DNA from: Cryptomeria japonica
Lineage: Eukaryota > Streptophyta > Pinopsida > Cupressales > Cupressaceae
DNA length: 64,000 bases
Direction of reading: 5' to 3'
Assembly: GCF_030272615.1 (NCBI RefSeq)
Contig: NC_081412.1
Location: forward strand, 540,656,335 to 540,720,334
Shown here: positions 1-13,176 of the stretch, in pieces
How the letters are laid out: each line of letters opens with the position of its first letter
Numbering within the stretch: position 1 is the stretch's first letter
Made by a program: the position numbers and the translations under genes
Notes under the pieces: model-generated
Told to the model about the DNA's origin: nothing
The model's database searches: none
What the model saw: only the letters and a program-made list of their open reading frames with translations

Positions 1-289
1 GCTAACTGCTTGATTCCTTCACATTTTTGTAAAAAAATTGAATAAAGACAACATGGTGCATGTGCTTATAGATTTAATATTACATCTGATATTAAAGAGC
101 AAAGTTCTGATAGTTTTCAATGAAGTTCTGATAGAATACAATGTGCTTATCACATTTTGATCATTTAAAGCTAGGTTACCAAGTTCGGCCCCCTAGACCC
201 CTAGTATTGGTCCGGTCCAGTCCTCGTTCGAGGTCCTGGTTCGGTCCACCTGTGGTCCGGACAGGGTCTATGATTCAAAGGCCTAGTTC

Positions 290-352
290 GGACCCAGGTC
301 GAACCCATGAGGACCCAGGTCGAACCCAAGAGGACCCAAGTCGAACCCAACG
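290..352 (+). repeat. Three 21-bp tandem repeats
   Basis: The unit GGACCCAGGTCGAACCCA plus three bases occurs at 290-310, 311-331 and 332-352 with few changes. The flanking 180-290 is rich in related GGTCC and GGTTCG words. It forms the subterminal region of the hAT element. Confidence 0.85.
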
Positions 353-443
353 GTCTGATGGCCCAAAAATGGTGATTTTTTTGCAAAAAAAAAAAAATAA
401 AATAAAATCCACCACATAAAAAAATTAAAATATAACGCTTAAA

Positions 444-710
444 GTGAGTTTTAAAACATTAACTTGGCTCATTTCACACAAGCAACATGACTACAAGCAA
501 GGGGAAACGAAGATTTGGGATATAGAGCCAGAGCATACTGATTTGGATGCTTTCACTTCTTACCTTGTTGCATTTGATGACTCAAATAGCGAGCAAACTT
601 ATAGTGCAAGTGCAAGTGTAAGTGGCATTGGCATTGGTTCATCTAATGCCAATGTCAATGATGAGGAGGAGAATGACGATGATGAATTAGAGAATCCATT
701 TGATGATTAA
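444..710 (+). pseudogene. Acidic C-terminal tail, probably of a hAT transposase
   Basis: The frame is open to a TAA at 708-710. It contains KIWDIEPEHTDLDAF, a short SASASVSGIGIG repeat and an acidic end DEEENDDDELENPFDD. It lies within a hAT element with valid termini, on the strand leading to the right end, which is where a transposase C terminus would be. The dimerisation domain itself is absent. The ATG at 444 is probably not the original start; the coding part may begin at an exon boundary near 490-520. Family assignment rests mainly on context. Confidence 0.45.
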
Positions 711-890
711 ACTTTAAATTGTTGAAAGTTGAAACAATGATACTTAAATATTTTGTCATTTTGATATTAAACTTGATGTAAATGTTGCCGTTATGGTATG
801 ATCATGATGCTATGATTACAAGTTTATGTTGGTTTTGTTGTTTATATGATGCTATGTGACATGCTAATCTTAATTCATGCTTATAGGCTA

Positions 891-914
891 TGTGTGTGTG
901 TGTGTGTGTGTGTG
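891..914 (+). repeat. (TG)12 microsatellite
   Basis: Twelve uninterrupted TG units inside the hAT element. Confidence 0.95.
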
Positions 915-998
915 TTTTTGTACTAGCGAACCCAAACCCCTTTTCAAAATTTTGCCGTACTGGCTCTTCGAACCCAAACCGGGAACTTAGATTTAAAG

Positions 999-1562
999 CA
1001 TAAATTTGATATTTTGATTTCTGGAAGACAACAAAGACAAGCATTATTAGAAAAAAAGGAGAAATAAATACCAGAACCCTCACTCCTTTCTCTAGAATAC
1101 AGTATGTACATTTTAAGAAGGGCAAGATATAATGAATTCTTTCGATGTTCCCTCATTGCTAACTTGTTAATAATTTTATGCATACTTCCACAGTTCCACT
1201 TATTAAAGACTTGCTTATTATGTCCGGGCATTAGTGAGTGAAGGTACTATGTAATTGATTGGCATTACATGTCTGCAGGTGTGTATCATGTCAGTACACC
1301 TTCATTTGGGAGATAATGCAGACTCTTAACATGCCTTTTCCATAAGTAACATACTACTTTCAGTTTCATCAAAAGAATCAGACAAATATACCAGCAAAAA
1401 TCATGAATTTTCAATGAACCTTAATCTTTAAACTTCACAATGCTTTGTAGACCACGTTTGTAAATTTATATTTTGTGCTCTTTGCTGCTATTTCCAAGCA
1501 ATTCATCAAAAATTGAGGAAAAGAAAGGAAAAGATATTTAGGAATTAATACTGCAAAAAAAC
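999..1562. other. Probable VPS33 intron 6 sequence, nothing recognised
   Basis: Both strands were read for a VPS33 exon 7 and none was found. Short frames here have no recognisable motifs. Confidence 0.5.
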
Positions 1563-1628
1563 CTGAAGCTTGTGGATAGCTTTTGCAACATGCCAAAGTG
1601 AACTTGTATCACCATCAACTTGACACTC
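1563..1628 (-). CDS. VPS33: VPS33 exon 6 (last exon found in the window)
   Basis: This 66-nt, 22-codon exon has acceptor TGATGACAG|GAG and reads ECQVDGDTSSLWHVAKAIH then KLQ. The donor is CAG|GTTTTT, which is weak, but reading on in frame meets a stop within a few codons, so splicing here is required. The next expected segment (consensus near FSFGVIP) is not seen between 1 and 1562. Confidence 0.9.
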
Positions 1629-4600
1629 CTGTCATCAACAAAATACTACGTTGATAGCATAATTTATATCTAAAAATGACAGATCCCTATCCTGTCATTA
1701 AGAAAACACAAAATGACAGGTGTAGTGCACCGTACAAGGAGACCATCTAGAAAACTTACTTTGTATGCCAATTCAAGCTCAAAAGACAGAACATCTTCAT
1801 CAACCGGTATTAAGTATAAGGGATACTCTACAATTTTGACCATCGAATGTACCTTCTCCTCTTGTAAAATCTGTCCATGGCAAACATATCCCCCTTTATT
1901 TAAATTAAAAAATGATGATGTGCATAGGTTCTCTATATTTAAAGCATCATGAAATATATTTTTTGATACTTGCTTTCTTTACTTAAGTAACTGTATCACA
2001 GTTCTCGAAAAGTGTATAATTCTTAAACAGCTTTGCCAGATAAATACAAAAAGTTTTATCATGTTGAAGTTCTGAGACAAGATTAAGAAAATTTCTAAAT
2101 GCATAATTAACCAAAATATATCTTGTAAAATCTGTCGGCAAACATATCCACCTTTATTTAATTTAAAAAGTGATGATGTGCATAAGTTCTCTATATTTAA
2201 AGCATTAATATATTTTTTGATACTTGCTTTCTTTACTGAAGTAACTGTAATAAAGTTGTCCTTGAAAAGATTATAATTCTTAAACAGCTTTGCCAGATAA
2301 ATACTTAAAGTTTTATCATGTTGAAGTTCTGAGACGGCATTAAAAAAATTCCTAAATGCATAACTAACCAAAATATATCAACAGTTAATGGATCAAGAAA
2401 AGCTAACCATACCTGTCAAACATAACTTTATGACTATCAAATTAAAAACCTTCACAATTTAAAATACTCCATTTTTGTGGTCATGACCTTCTGATTGTTA
2501 TCAATTAGCATTAAATTGTGTGAAGATTAACCTTCCACATCCAATTCAGCTAACTAGTAATTGTCCATCACATACTAACACTGTTCCATTAGGACACGTC
2601 TCCCCCCCAACAAAAATCCCTCACATTTTTAGAATGGTGACATCCCCAGGATGCTAGAACTTGGAGGGGACATCCCCCAACTATCCCACCACCACCAACA
2701 ACAAAGACCCAGGGATGTTTCCAGGATGTTCCCCTTAGGAGGGAATGTTTTAGGAATGTCACCCTTTTTCTAGGGGCTTTTGGGGAACTCCAAGATGTCC
2801 CTAAGATGTCCAAGGCACTCTTAGTTGTCTCCTAACCATCTCCAACACTTCCTTAACCATCTCCAACACTTCCAAGTGTCCCCCATGGCAAGAAAATGAA
2901 AAATTCAATATTTTTTAAAACCCAAAATGTGTTTTTGATCTGCATGCCATAAACCCTAACTCTTAATGGTCTATGGGCCCCACCCAAACCCTAAGCACTC
3001 ACATATCATTTATAAATGGGCATTTATGCCTCATTTCAAATCACTCCAAAGTTTCAGAATTTGTAAGCACTTGGCGTTGCAAAAAAAAGTGGAGATGGTA
3101 TACGTTATGAAGGTTTGTGTTGTTTTGAGGACCTTGATTTGCGCTTGGTAGTAGGGGTCTTGACCCTCAACTCCGCCTTGTAATGCAACAAAGAATGCAC
3201 TAGGAGCGCTGCCCCTCAACCCTATTTGGGGTTCTACCCACAAACCCCATGAGAGGCACTACCCCTCAACCTTGGTAGGGGTTCTATCCCCAGACCCCCA
3301 TGAGGGGCACTACCCCTCAACCTCGTGGGGGGGTCAACCTCTAAACTGTAATTCGCCCCCTCCTTACATACAATTATATTTGCTGCATCGGTTCTTTTCT
3401 TTCTCCTATGATTCACTTTAGGAAGGGTAATAAAGTGAATGCTTAAGGGAGAATGATTAATATTATAAAAATAAAAAAAATAAAAAAATAAAAAAAAAAT
3501 TAATAAAGTTTGGTTTTAATGAAAAGTCAAAAGGTATGTGAATGAAGAGTTATGTCTATTTTTGAAAGAGTGTATATAAGGAAGATCAATCAAGGAAAAG
3601 GAGGCATATATCATTGAAGACATTTTATATTATTTCTCCTTGTAGTGAGCCATGGTTCAGCAACCTGAGGATGTATCCCTCAACGTTTGAAATTAAAGGA
3701 TGAAAACCCCTCGATTTCTATTGCTGAGTTAGTGGCTGAAAACCCCTAATTCAGCAGACTCTAAACCATTTCAAAGGCATTTAAATAAAGAGAAACCACT
3801 GCAGATTGGAGAAAGGTTTATAGCAGAGATAATAAGTTCTATATTTCTGAGATACATTCTATGCCACCAGAAATAAAATGACACCAGTGATGTATTGAAG
3901 CACAGAATACAAGGGACAGGTTCAGATTGGGATTCCTTGACATACATGGGTTTCATATAACTATTCGCAGTCCAAACAAGAATAGACTCCAATGCTTCCC
4001 CTTCAAATTCCACGGCAAACAGAGATCACTGTATACTTGAAATACCAAGTACAGGCAAGAATGTCATTCCAGTAGAGTGAAAAAAGAATATAAATTTCCC
4101 AACCAATATACTGACCGTCTTCATATTATCTTCAATACTTGCCCAATATTCCCACACTAAACATTCACGTCCACCACAAGAAGAACCACATTATCAATGT
4201 GTGCAAACAGGAAACTATATGCCACAGTAGCACTCAATATGGAGGAAGAAGTAATGATTTGCAATAAACTCCCGTATTCAGCACCAAATACAATAGTTAG
4301 GCAAATTTTACTACCGCCTTTGATAGGTTGCGGTGAAATATTTGAATGAAAACTTTATACCAATGTAACCTTAGATGCCTCGATTATTTAATTCCCTTTC
4401 TCCCATTAACATTATCAAATCCAGCAAATATTATCAGGCCCGCAATAGCAGCCAGTCACAATTATTATAATACTAATTGCCCAGTAGAGATCTTATTATT
4501 TCCAACTATGGAAGTTTAGTACAAGTCCCACAAATACTATATCGATACAATATGATATTCGAAATTTAAGCAATTCTTTTAGAATCGGCTCTATCCAATA

Positions 4601-7600
4601 ATATCAGCAATATACAATAAGCCACTGAAAGATCCATGATGGATCTTTTAAGCTGACAGGCTGTAATTTTTAATTATTTGTTTTAAAATAAATTCTTCCT
4701 GTTTATTAAATGATCTTTCAGAGAGAGATAGAAGTTGCAAAAAGGTTGTGTCTTTTGTTTTTGTTTGTATTTTTCCAGATATAGGTAAACAATGAATAAC
4801 AACAGCAGCAAATATGAAATAGGCTGGAAAATAATGTGCAATAATATAATATTCAGCCAATCCAGAATAGCTACAAATCGTACCAAGCAAAATACATAAA
4901 TGATATGCCAGCAAAGTATCTACCAACCAAAACAATGTTGTCGGCTGCAAGAAAGACCATCCACGCACAATGAAAAGAGATGGCTGATGAATACCAATCA
5001 GCAACCCACATGCCAGTTGGAAGGAGGCCGTACGGCTGCTGCAGTCACGTCCAGGCAGCCAAGGAACTCCCACGTGCCAAGCAATATACCCAACGTCCAA
5101 AGCCAAAGCTCTTCCAATGTTGAACTTGCACTCCAATCAAAGTCTGAAACCAAATGAAGCTGCTAAAACCTTCTATTGGGGTTTGCGTCCAAGTATCCAA
5201 GCCCTGGGGTTTGCGTCCCAGTTCTCCAGAAATCGCTCCTCAGAGCAAATTCACAAATGCCAAGTTTGAAGATGTAAAAAGATAATAAAATAATGAGCCA
5301 ACATCTCCTTTTATCTCCCTCTCAAAGCTACTCGAACCCTAAAGGGAGAATATGCTTTTACCTTTATTAAATAATGGCATATTCTCAATTAAAAGGCCTT
5401 TATGTATAGGAAAAACACCCCTTTCGTCAAATAACAAAACTCAAGGTGCCAAAAGGTCTCCGGATGATGAAAATAAGTTATAATAATTCAAGACCTTTCC
5501 AACGAGCTATAACACATATGCCTGCCTGACCAGAAGAAGCCAAAATCCCCTTATTACTCCAGTTAGCTATATAAATAGCTTTATTTAATTAATAAGACGC
5601 TAACTTAGGAAATATTAAAAATATATCCCAAATAGCCATATAATGCTCATTTGACTCCACAAGTCTGAAACGGAGCCTGCCACCTGTCTATGACTGTTGT
5701 CGGAAATCATGGATCCTCGAGCAATCTTGTCCCTAAAATCTAGGGATGCTCCTAGAAGCTAGGAAACATACCCAAATCTCCTGAAACTGAACCCAAGGAA
5801 TAGTCTCATGGTAACCCAACCCTAGGTACTGTCAAATCCTCCTAAATAGTAGGAATAGCCTCCACAAAAGAAGGAAATGCCTCCTAAAATTAAGGAACTG
5901 CTCCAAACTGGTCCACTACTGCCAGAATACCAAATCCCAAACACTGAATATCCTCTCTGAGTCTCTATCCACCACTGTCAGCCTACAAGACCCCAAAATA
6001 AGCTGACTCACATGTCTCTGCTAGACAGAGCTAAAGAGGGGACATGACAGCCACAGTCTGATAATATTATTCACCAATATTGAAAGATGAGCAGATATGA
6101 CAACACACCGTTAATATTCTTGAAACAATCATCAATTTGTCTCCAAAGGAGACTTCACAAATTTCCCTTTGAAGCTCGAATGTGAACTCCATCACGAATC
6201 CACCAGCAGCATAAGGTTGGGTATTCGTCCAACACTACAAGTTCAAGGGTTTCCATCCTCCAACTTTCTGAAAGCCAAAGCTCTCACTACTCTCGATATA
6301 TAATTTCCTCCTTGATGCCAAACCTTTCTTCCACCACCTTATATAATAACTTATTGGCAACTGATTTGATGATAAATATTAAATTTAAATAATTTAATAT
6401 TTAGTTCATAAAGTGACTTTTCAAAGTACTTTGAAAAGTCACTTAATAATAAATAATTAATTAACTATTAATTGCCTTAAAATATTTTAGGCAAAAGAAT
6501 AATTAAATCAATCATTTATTTATTCATTTATGACTGATAAAAAGGGGACATTTCAAAGATGGCATATAACAAGGGACTAAGATTGGTACGCATGGCACAT
6601 AAAGACACAAGATTGATTAGAGGAAGTGTCATGCCCCTGACCCTGAGCACCAAATCACAAATAAAATATGCAAATTGTAGTGTCCCCTTTTTCCTAGATG
6701 ATTACTCCGGTGTAGAGATTTGCCTATTACCCATCTCCGTAAGCAAATCCAGTGGATAGGAGATGTTACTCCAGGCAAGGAAGGACTTACATGCTACAGT
6801 TTGGCAATTGGTTGTCTACATCCTTGAGCAAATAATGTTTTTTATGGTTAAGTCATCTTTTTGCCAAAAATAGAAAACCATCCATGGCTAAAACGGGTAA
6901 TTTTATATTATGGTGCCTATTTATAGAAATAATTAAAAGCCATAATAAAGTAGCTTTATAATTTTATATTATAAAGTTAAAATAAAATATTAATGAGAGA
7001 CCCCATGGCACACCTCCCTAGGTGTTATAAGGTTGTTTTAAAAGGTGGGCTTTTTATTAATGATGAATTAGACCCTTGGGCTGATCGAACCAATTAAGGG
7101 AGATATATGTTGCAAAAGAATTTTATTAAAATAAAGAAGAAATCCCTAAAAGTTCAATTAGAGTTGGGAAACAATAAAGCAATGTGAGGGGGTCTCATTT
7201 GTGCATTCATTGATTCATTTTTACATCAACATTTAAAGAATTGAGCTCTGAGGATGAATTTCAGCAACCTTTTAGACTTCTAGGAGTGAAAACTCCCTAG
7301 AGATTTGTGAGTTGGACAAAAACCTAGTTCACAGTTGTGGGAAATCTACACAGGGTTTCCATTTGTGCTTAGTTGGAGCGTTTTACAAGCAGATTTACAA
7401 GTTAATTTCCAACAACTAAGCATCAAGGGTTTGATGCAATCAGATCAGCAAAATTCAATAAAAGCAATTGTTGCCAAGAGAATAATTTTACCAGAAATTA
7501 GTGAAATTGCTTGAAGGAATAATAATAAAATTGTTTGCAGCGGAAATAAGGTGAAATGTGGCAGATTTGGAGGAATTTTGTGGTTCCTCAAGCCAGCCGT

Positions 7601-10600
7601 ACATTCTTCTAAGCTGGTCATACCTTTCCTAAGCCAACCGTACCATTCAGCTGACACCAAATTGCACTTCATGATCGTACCAGCCAAGAAAGGGGTTTAA
7701 TTTCGTGCAAACTTAATTGACAGTGTTGGTTGAAAATTTTGTACACTTGGGGAGATATACAAAATTGTGGTTTCAACCACAGCACACGAGTAAAAACTCT
7801 CCTAATTAAGGGAAGGCTCCCCCTATCTAACTAAAACTGAAATAAAAACAAGATGGGACAACAGTCTTCCTTCTTTCTTCAAGAAAGACAATATCCTTTT
7901 CTCTTCACAGAAAAGGATAAAGATTGAATATGAACAACAATAACCACTTTCAAGTAAAATGAGAGAAAGGAAATGAAGTTTCCTGAAAGCTCAAAGACTC
8001 CCGTCACTTCCTTCGGGACGGCACAACAATATCAAGCTCAAAGACTTGACTATTGGAAGTCCTATCTACCCTTTGCTATACTAAATTTTACAACGAATAA
8101 AAGATAACAGCTCAAAGACTGGAATAATCTATTCTTTCAACACAAAGACAAGAACTAATGCAAGCTCAAAGACTTGCTGCTATTTCTTATCAAACAATAA
8201 TTTTTCTTCAAGAATAGACGCAAGCTCAAAGACTTGCTGCTCCTTCTAGAGATTTTCCTATTTTAATTAATCTTCTCTACTTGCAACTCAAAGACTTCAA
8301 ATCAGATTGGACTAAGCTCCTTTAGAAACACTTTGCACAGAAGAAATAAAAAGATTCAAACTCAAACATGTAGCTCAAAGACTCAAAACTTGAGTAATCC
8401 TTCTTTATTTTTCTTCAAAAACTTTCAATTCACATACATAAGCTCAAAGACTTCTTGCTGTAAATTTGGCAGAGTTTTTGCTTGCTTTCCAAAAGATAAA
8501 AATTACAATAGACCCCTCAAGTATTTATAGAATAGGAGCCTTGAGAAAAAGGTGGGAGGATCCCAACTAACTTGAGAAAATCTCTCAACCACCTAGACTT
8601 ATTCAAAAGCTAATTAAGACTTAAATAACTAACTAAGACTTCATTAACTAACTAAGACTTATTCCAACTACAGTCCTAATTGGACACAACTTGTAGTTGC
8701 CTTACATGTAATTACAAAAGTGCAAGTAATGTGTAACTTGTATTTTACAAAAAATACTTTTACATGTAACTTGTCAAAACAAAATTACAAATGCATAACT
8801 AAAACTATTCCATGTGTCTAAAGACATGACTCCAACTGCATCATTCTTTGTCTGTGATGATCTTCATGTCGCTTCAGGATGCTAGAACTTGAAGTATTCT
8901 GGATTGGCAAAGACATCTTGAACCGAAACGGGAACTTGCATCCGTATCTTCTTGCTTGGGGTAGTACTAGATTTTCAAGAGGGAAAGGGCGACCTTCCTC
9001 TTTTTATGTCATGACCATCTTTGTCTTGAAAGCATTCTATGCTCGCAACCATGAATTGTTGTTGTATCTCTTTTTTGTATCGTCCTCCATTTCTTGAAAT
9101 TTGCTTGCAAAATAATGCCCATGCCTTAATCCATTGATTTGGTAGATCGTGTGTGCAAACTGGACTGACAAGGGAAGAGAGAAATTGATGCAAAAATGGG
9201 CTCACAAGTGAATTTCGGGTTTTGGAAGCTGCATTACATGTGTGGGATAAACAAGAGCATTAACTTGCAATTGTGGGGAACAAACATGCAACTTCATATG
9301 TGTAATGGATAAACACAAGTTTGCACTTGTAATTGGACCTTAAGAGGTCATTTTCAAGTGTTTTTTGAGTGCATTTTGGACCAATTTCGGGTTCTGGATG
9401 GCTGACCGCAGGTAGACTTTAAATGGGGAAAATGAATGGAGGTGTGAAATGAATGGATGAAATGGTATGTACGGATGATGGAAATAGGGATCTTGATATG
9501 AGTGAAAATGAAAAGATTTTGGGAAGATCGTCTTCAAGAAAATGGGAAGAACTTTCAACATGTAATCCAGTTCTAAAAACCCCATTTTGAAAGAATGGGT
9601 ATTTCTTCATCTTTGCAACTTGGAATTTCAACAAAAGATGGTTAAATCTTTTATCCGTAAGGGAAGAACAATTATTTTCATCCAACTTGTAATCGGGATT
9701 TAAAATCCTGAATACAAGTAAAGAGGGAAAACGGGGAAGAACAATGCAATTCTAAAATTGCTTTACAAAGGGGAAAATCTCTCTCACAAAACCGATTTTT
9801 GAGGAAGAACCAACATATTTACAAAACATAGAGAAATGAAACAAGAAGAAAAGAAATCTTACCTTGCTCCAATCTAAAAATGCCTTCTTCGAAAAGATGA
9901 TCAATCTTTGAAAGAAGGAAGGAGAACTCTTAAAAAGAATTTAACCGCATTCCAAAACCCTAGCCACGCTTTTGAAAAACTGCCCAAAACTGAAAAACGT
10001 GGCAGCAAATGCATGAGAAATGGCATGGAAAATGGCCAAGACTCTTTCTAACCTCAATGCCTTAGCATACCAAGCCAAAACGATTCATAAGATTGCTGAT
10101 TCGTGGCATTTTTAATGAAGAAAAACGTGGTTTTTTGGCAAAAACGTGTTTGTTGTTATAAACCTAAAAACCAGCAAACTTAACCTCCATGTGGCGTGAA
10201 AGGTGTTTGAAAATGCATAAAAATAGGGAGGAATCCAAACACCTTCTATCTCCCAAAAAATCTCCACAAAAATTTGCCTAAAATCCTCAAAAAAAACGTT
10301 TTTCCTTGCAGTTCGGGTTTTTTGGAACAAATAGCAAGTTTAAAATGCATGAAACAATAAAAATCGGGTTTTTTTGAGGAAATAACAAGTTTAAAATTTC
10401 ACTTTTTCAACATGGTAGGCAAAATCGGGATTTTTTGACCAAATAGCAAGTTTTAAATGTCAAAAATGCACTTTATAAGCAAAATCGGGTTTTTTAGACC
10501 AAAGTGCAAGTTTTACTTACTTGTAAAGGGGAAATAAAACCCCTACAAGAAGTTATAACTTACTTGCACATATGTAATGGGGATTTAAAATCCCTATTAC

Positions 10601-13132
10601 ATGTAAAAACCATTAAAGTAGGGGTTTTTGGACCAAACTGCAAGTTTACTTGTAATTTAGCCAAAAAATCCCTATTTTAACTAAACAAGACTAAAAAACA
10701 ATTAAAAATAACAAAAAAAAAGGAAGGGAAATTTAAAACAAATTGCAAGTAACATCTTTTAATAAAAGTGCACATGTAATAAGCTAAAAATTCCCCTAAA
10801 ACAACCAAAACAATGAATATTATTAAAACTTGCAGTTTGAAGAAAATTCTCCACCTGCAGTCAGGATTTTAAAATCCGAAATTGAAGGAAAGTCATAGCA
10901 AACAAACCCAGAATTTGACAAAATTCGAAACGTAGTTCGAGGATGGACTGAGGATTAAGCTAGTCCAAGGATTAGGCGAAATTCTGCCTCAAGAAGTGTG
11001 CCATAGAGTAAAAATTTCAACTTGCTGTGACTGTTCTGAAACCCGAAATTGCACAGAAAGCTAGGAAAAGGAAGACCAAAACTCACCAAAACTTAGACAA
11101 TGATGGCAAAGACACCCCCCAATGATTTGACACTATCAAATGTGAGTTTTGTACCTCGTAAAACATGCCTAGGAGACAAAAATGACACTTTTTAGGCAAA
11201 ATTTGTAGGGGTTGTCACATTTTTGAGAATCCAAAAATGAGGACAACAGACAGTATCTTCCAGTAGTGATTTGGTGATTTCTACAAGCTACAAGAGTTGA
11301 TTTTGTTTCAGATTGTTGTTTTTGTTAGTAAATTGAATAATCATGCCTGGGAGCCAAGTGTGGGACTCAGCAGTTCCCCAGTATTTGTTTTTGGTAGTTA
11401 TTGTAGAAGTAAATAAAGCTATTTGGAGTCATCGTCGATCGTTGGGAGCACATAGATTGTGTTATCTTGAATTTCATCAATAAAATTCCTTCCTGGATTG
11501 AGCGCTAGACTCATGGTATGAAAATAGTGGCTATGGTGAATTATTTCCTTAATTCTAAATTTATTATTATCTTGTTGTTCCAAAAATAAGAATTCTGGAT
11601 TTATTTATCAGTCATTAATATTTCCGCATTTTGAGTTCAATAGTATTGTTTCATTGTCAAACATTCATGATAAACCCTTATACAATCAATGGAAGCAAAA
11701 ACCTCAGAAAAACTATCCTAAAACCTTCAATCAGCTACGTTCAAATCAGAAAAAATCCAATTCAGTTTGGCTGGGGATCTTTCACAAATCCAGCGATCAG
11801 CATAGCTATTTTCACAACACTCCCAATACAATCAGTGAGATGCCAATAATCAAGAAAATCGTCTTAGTTTAAGACTTCACGATTTTCTAGGAAACAATAT
11901 ATTAAGCCAATGGAGAAGGCAGCAATTATCAGTAATATATACAGCAGCGATTGAAGAAAACAAAAGGAAGTGATCACACTAATAACAAGTTTGAAAAAGA
12001 ATTAACATATAAATCGCAGGTATAGAGAGATTGACTAATAATGAATAATGTTTCTGGATTTGATTGTGTTATTTTTTGCATCAAAAATAACACACAATCA
12101 AATCCAGAAACATTAATCATAAATTCATGGATTCTAGAAAATTGATGTATGGGATTGACTAATGTTATTAGTTTGAAATTAAATAAAGATTAATATTAAA
12201 GGTCAACAACTTATGAGAAAGGTTGTATCCGTTCCTGAAAGAGCAGCAACTTCCCAAGAGTCGTCCCTCTTCATGATGACATTCAAATATAAAATGATGA
12301 AAGCCATAATGGGACAATGCATCAAGCAATGCAGATTGGAAAACATACCCAATGATCAACTGATGGAAACAACAATCCAGATCAGAAAAGACCATATTGA
12401 GTAATAAGTATGAACCAAAATCAGGCACATAATAGATCAGACCCAGACTTATTATACAGAACAAAAAATAGCATTGTTAATTACCTTTGTTGTATGTCTA
12501 AAATTTATGTTTAATTATGCACTGTAAAAGATATCATTTAGCATATAATTTCTTATATGTTGGTATAGATAAAATAGCTATCCTAGAACATAAATCTGTT
12601 TGTAACACAACAATCAGTTATGTAGAGAAAGGAAGGAGATGTAAGGAAGGGGAGCCGATACGAGATCGCCATCTAAGTAGGCCACCCCATGATGGATGTC
12701 CAATGTGCCTGTCACTTGGGGGCAAGAGGGTGAGTGTCCACTCTTGGGCTTAGATAGGTGGATTTCCGGGGCCCCTATTGCAATTTCCTTTCCAACCTCT
12801 ACAATGATTGACTATTGTAATAAAAGGATAAGACATGAATAGGAAGGGCAGATACAAGCACCCCACTAGGAAAACCACCCCATGCTAGATGTCCAGCGTG
12901 CCTGCCACGTGGGGCCAAGAGGGTGAGTGTCCACTCTTGGACTTAGTGTGGGGATGGTTTTGGGCCAATCTGTCATGATCTCTCATCCAAACTCTACTGT
13001 GATTGAATACTAGTCTACTAGATAGTAAATGTAAATGTGACCTATTTTAATAAATTGGAATCATTATATGTACTCATAATACATACATATATATATGTGT
13101 GTGTGTGTACACACACGTACACGCGTACATAC

Positions 13133-13176
<44 letters not shown>

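Larger units (their letters stand above)
171..990 (+). mobile_element. hAT-type DNA transposon, internally reduced, with 8-bp target duplication
   Basis: The 8-bp direct repeat ATTTAAAG flanks the element at 163-170 and 991-998, the target duplication length expected for hAT transposons. The ends are imperfect inverted repeats: left CTAGGTTACCAAG, right (reverse complement) CTAAGTTCCCGG. Inside are three 21-bp GGACCC...CGAACCC tandem repeats, an acidic reading frame that fits a transposase tail, and a (TG)12 microsatellite. At 820 bp it cannot encode a full transposase, so it would be non-autonomous. It lies beyond exon 6 of VPS33, so probably in intron 6. Confidence 0.72.
7724..11248. mobile_element. 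TGTTG...CAACA insertion (family 2, copy A), TSD GACAG
   Basis: The perfect 5-bp repeat GACAG lies at 7719-7723 and 11249-11253. The unit starts TGTTGGTTGAAAATTTTG and ends GAGGACAACA. It matches 42587-48862 at both ends and in several internal blocks but is shorter (3,525 bp). No direct repeat links its two ends, so it is not a normal LTR-internal-LTR element; it is either one very long solo LTR or an unusual element. It contains the CTCAAAGACTT motif cluster and a CGGGTTTTTT array. Most of the antisense reading frame seen in copy B is missing. Confidence 0.78.
6676..11784 (+). mobile_element. Possible solo LTR interrupted by the 7724-11248 insertion
   Basis: The left end TGTAGTGTCCCC follows CAAAT (6671-6675). 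A candidate right end GGGGATCTTTCA is followed by CAAAT (11785-11789). Removing the nested insertion leaves about 1.58 kb. AATAAA signals at about 11412 and 11480 would suit the transcribed part of an LTR. The right end was chosen by searching for the flank, so a chance match is possible. Confidence 0.42.

Noticed and set aside
1979-2371. A 130-residue protein on the minus strand
   Set aside because: It is intron 4 sequence: the frame through the duplicated splice-acceptor region of VPS33, with no homology beyond the ten copied exon bases.
7985-8455. A CRISPR-like array
   Set aside because: The motif is short and irregularly spaced, spacers are not uniform, and the context is a plant retroelement.
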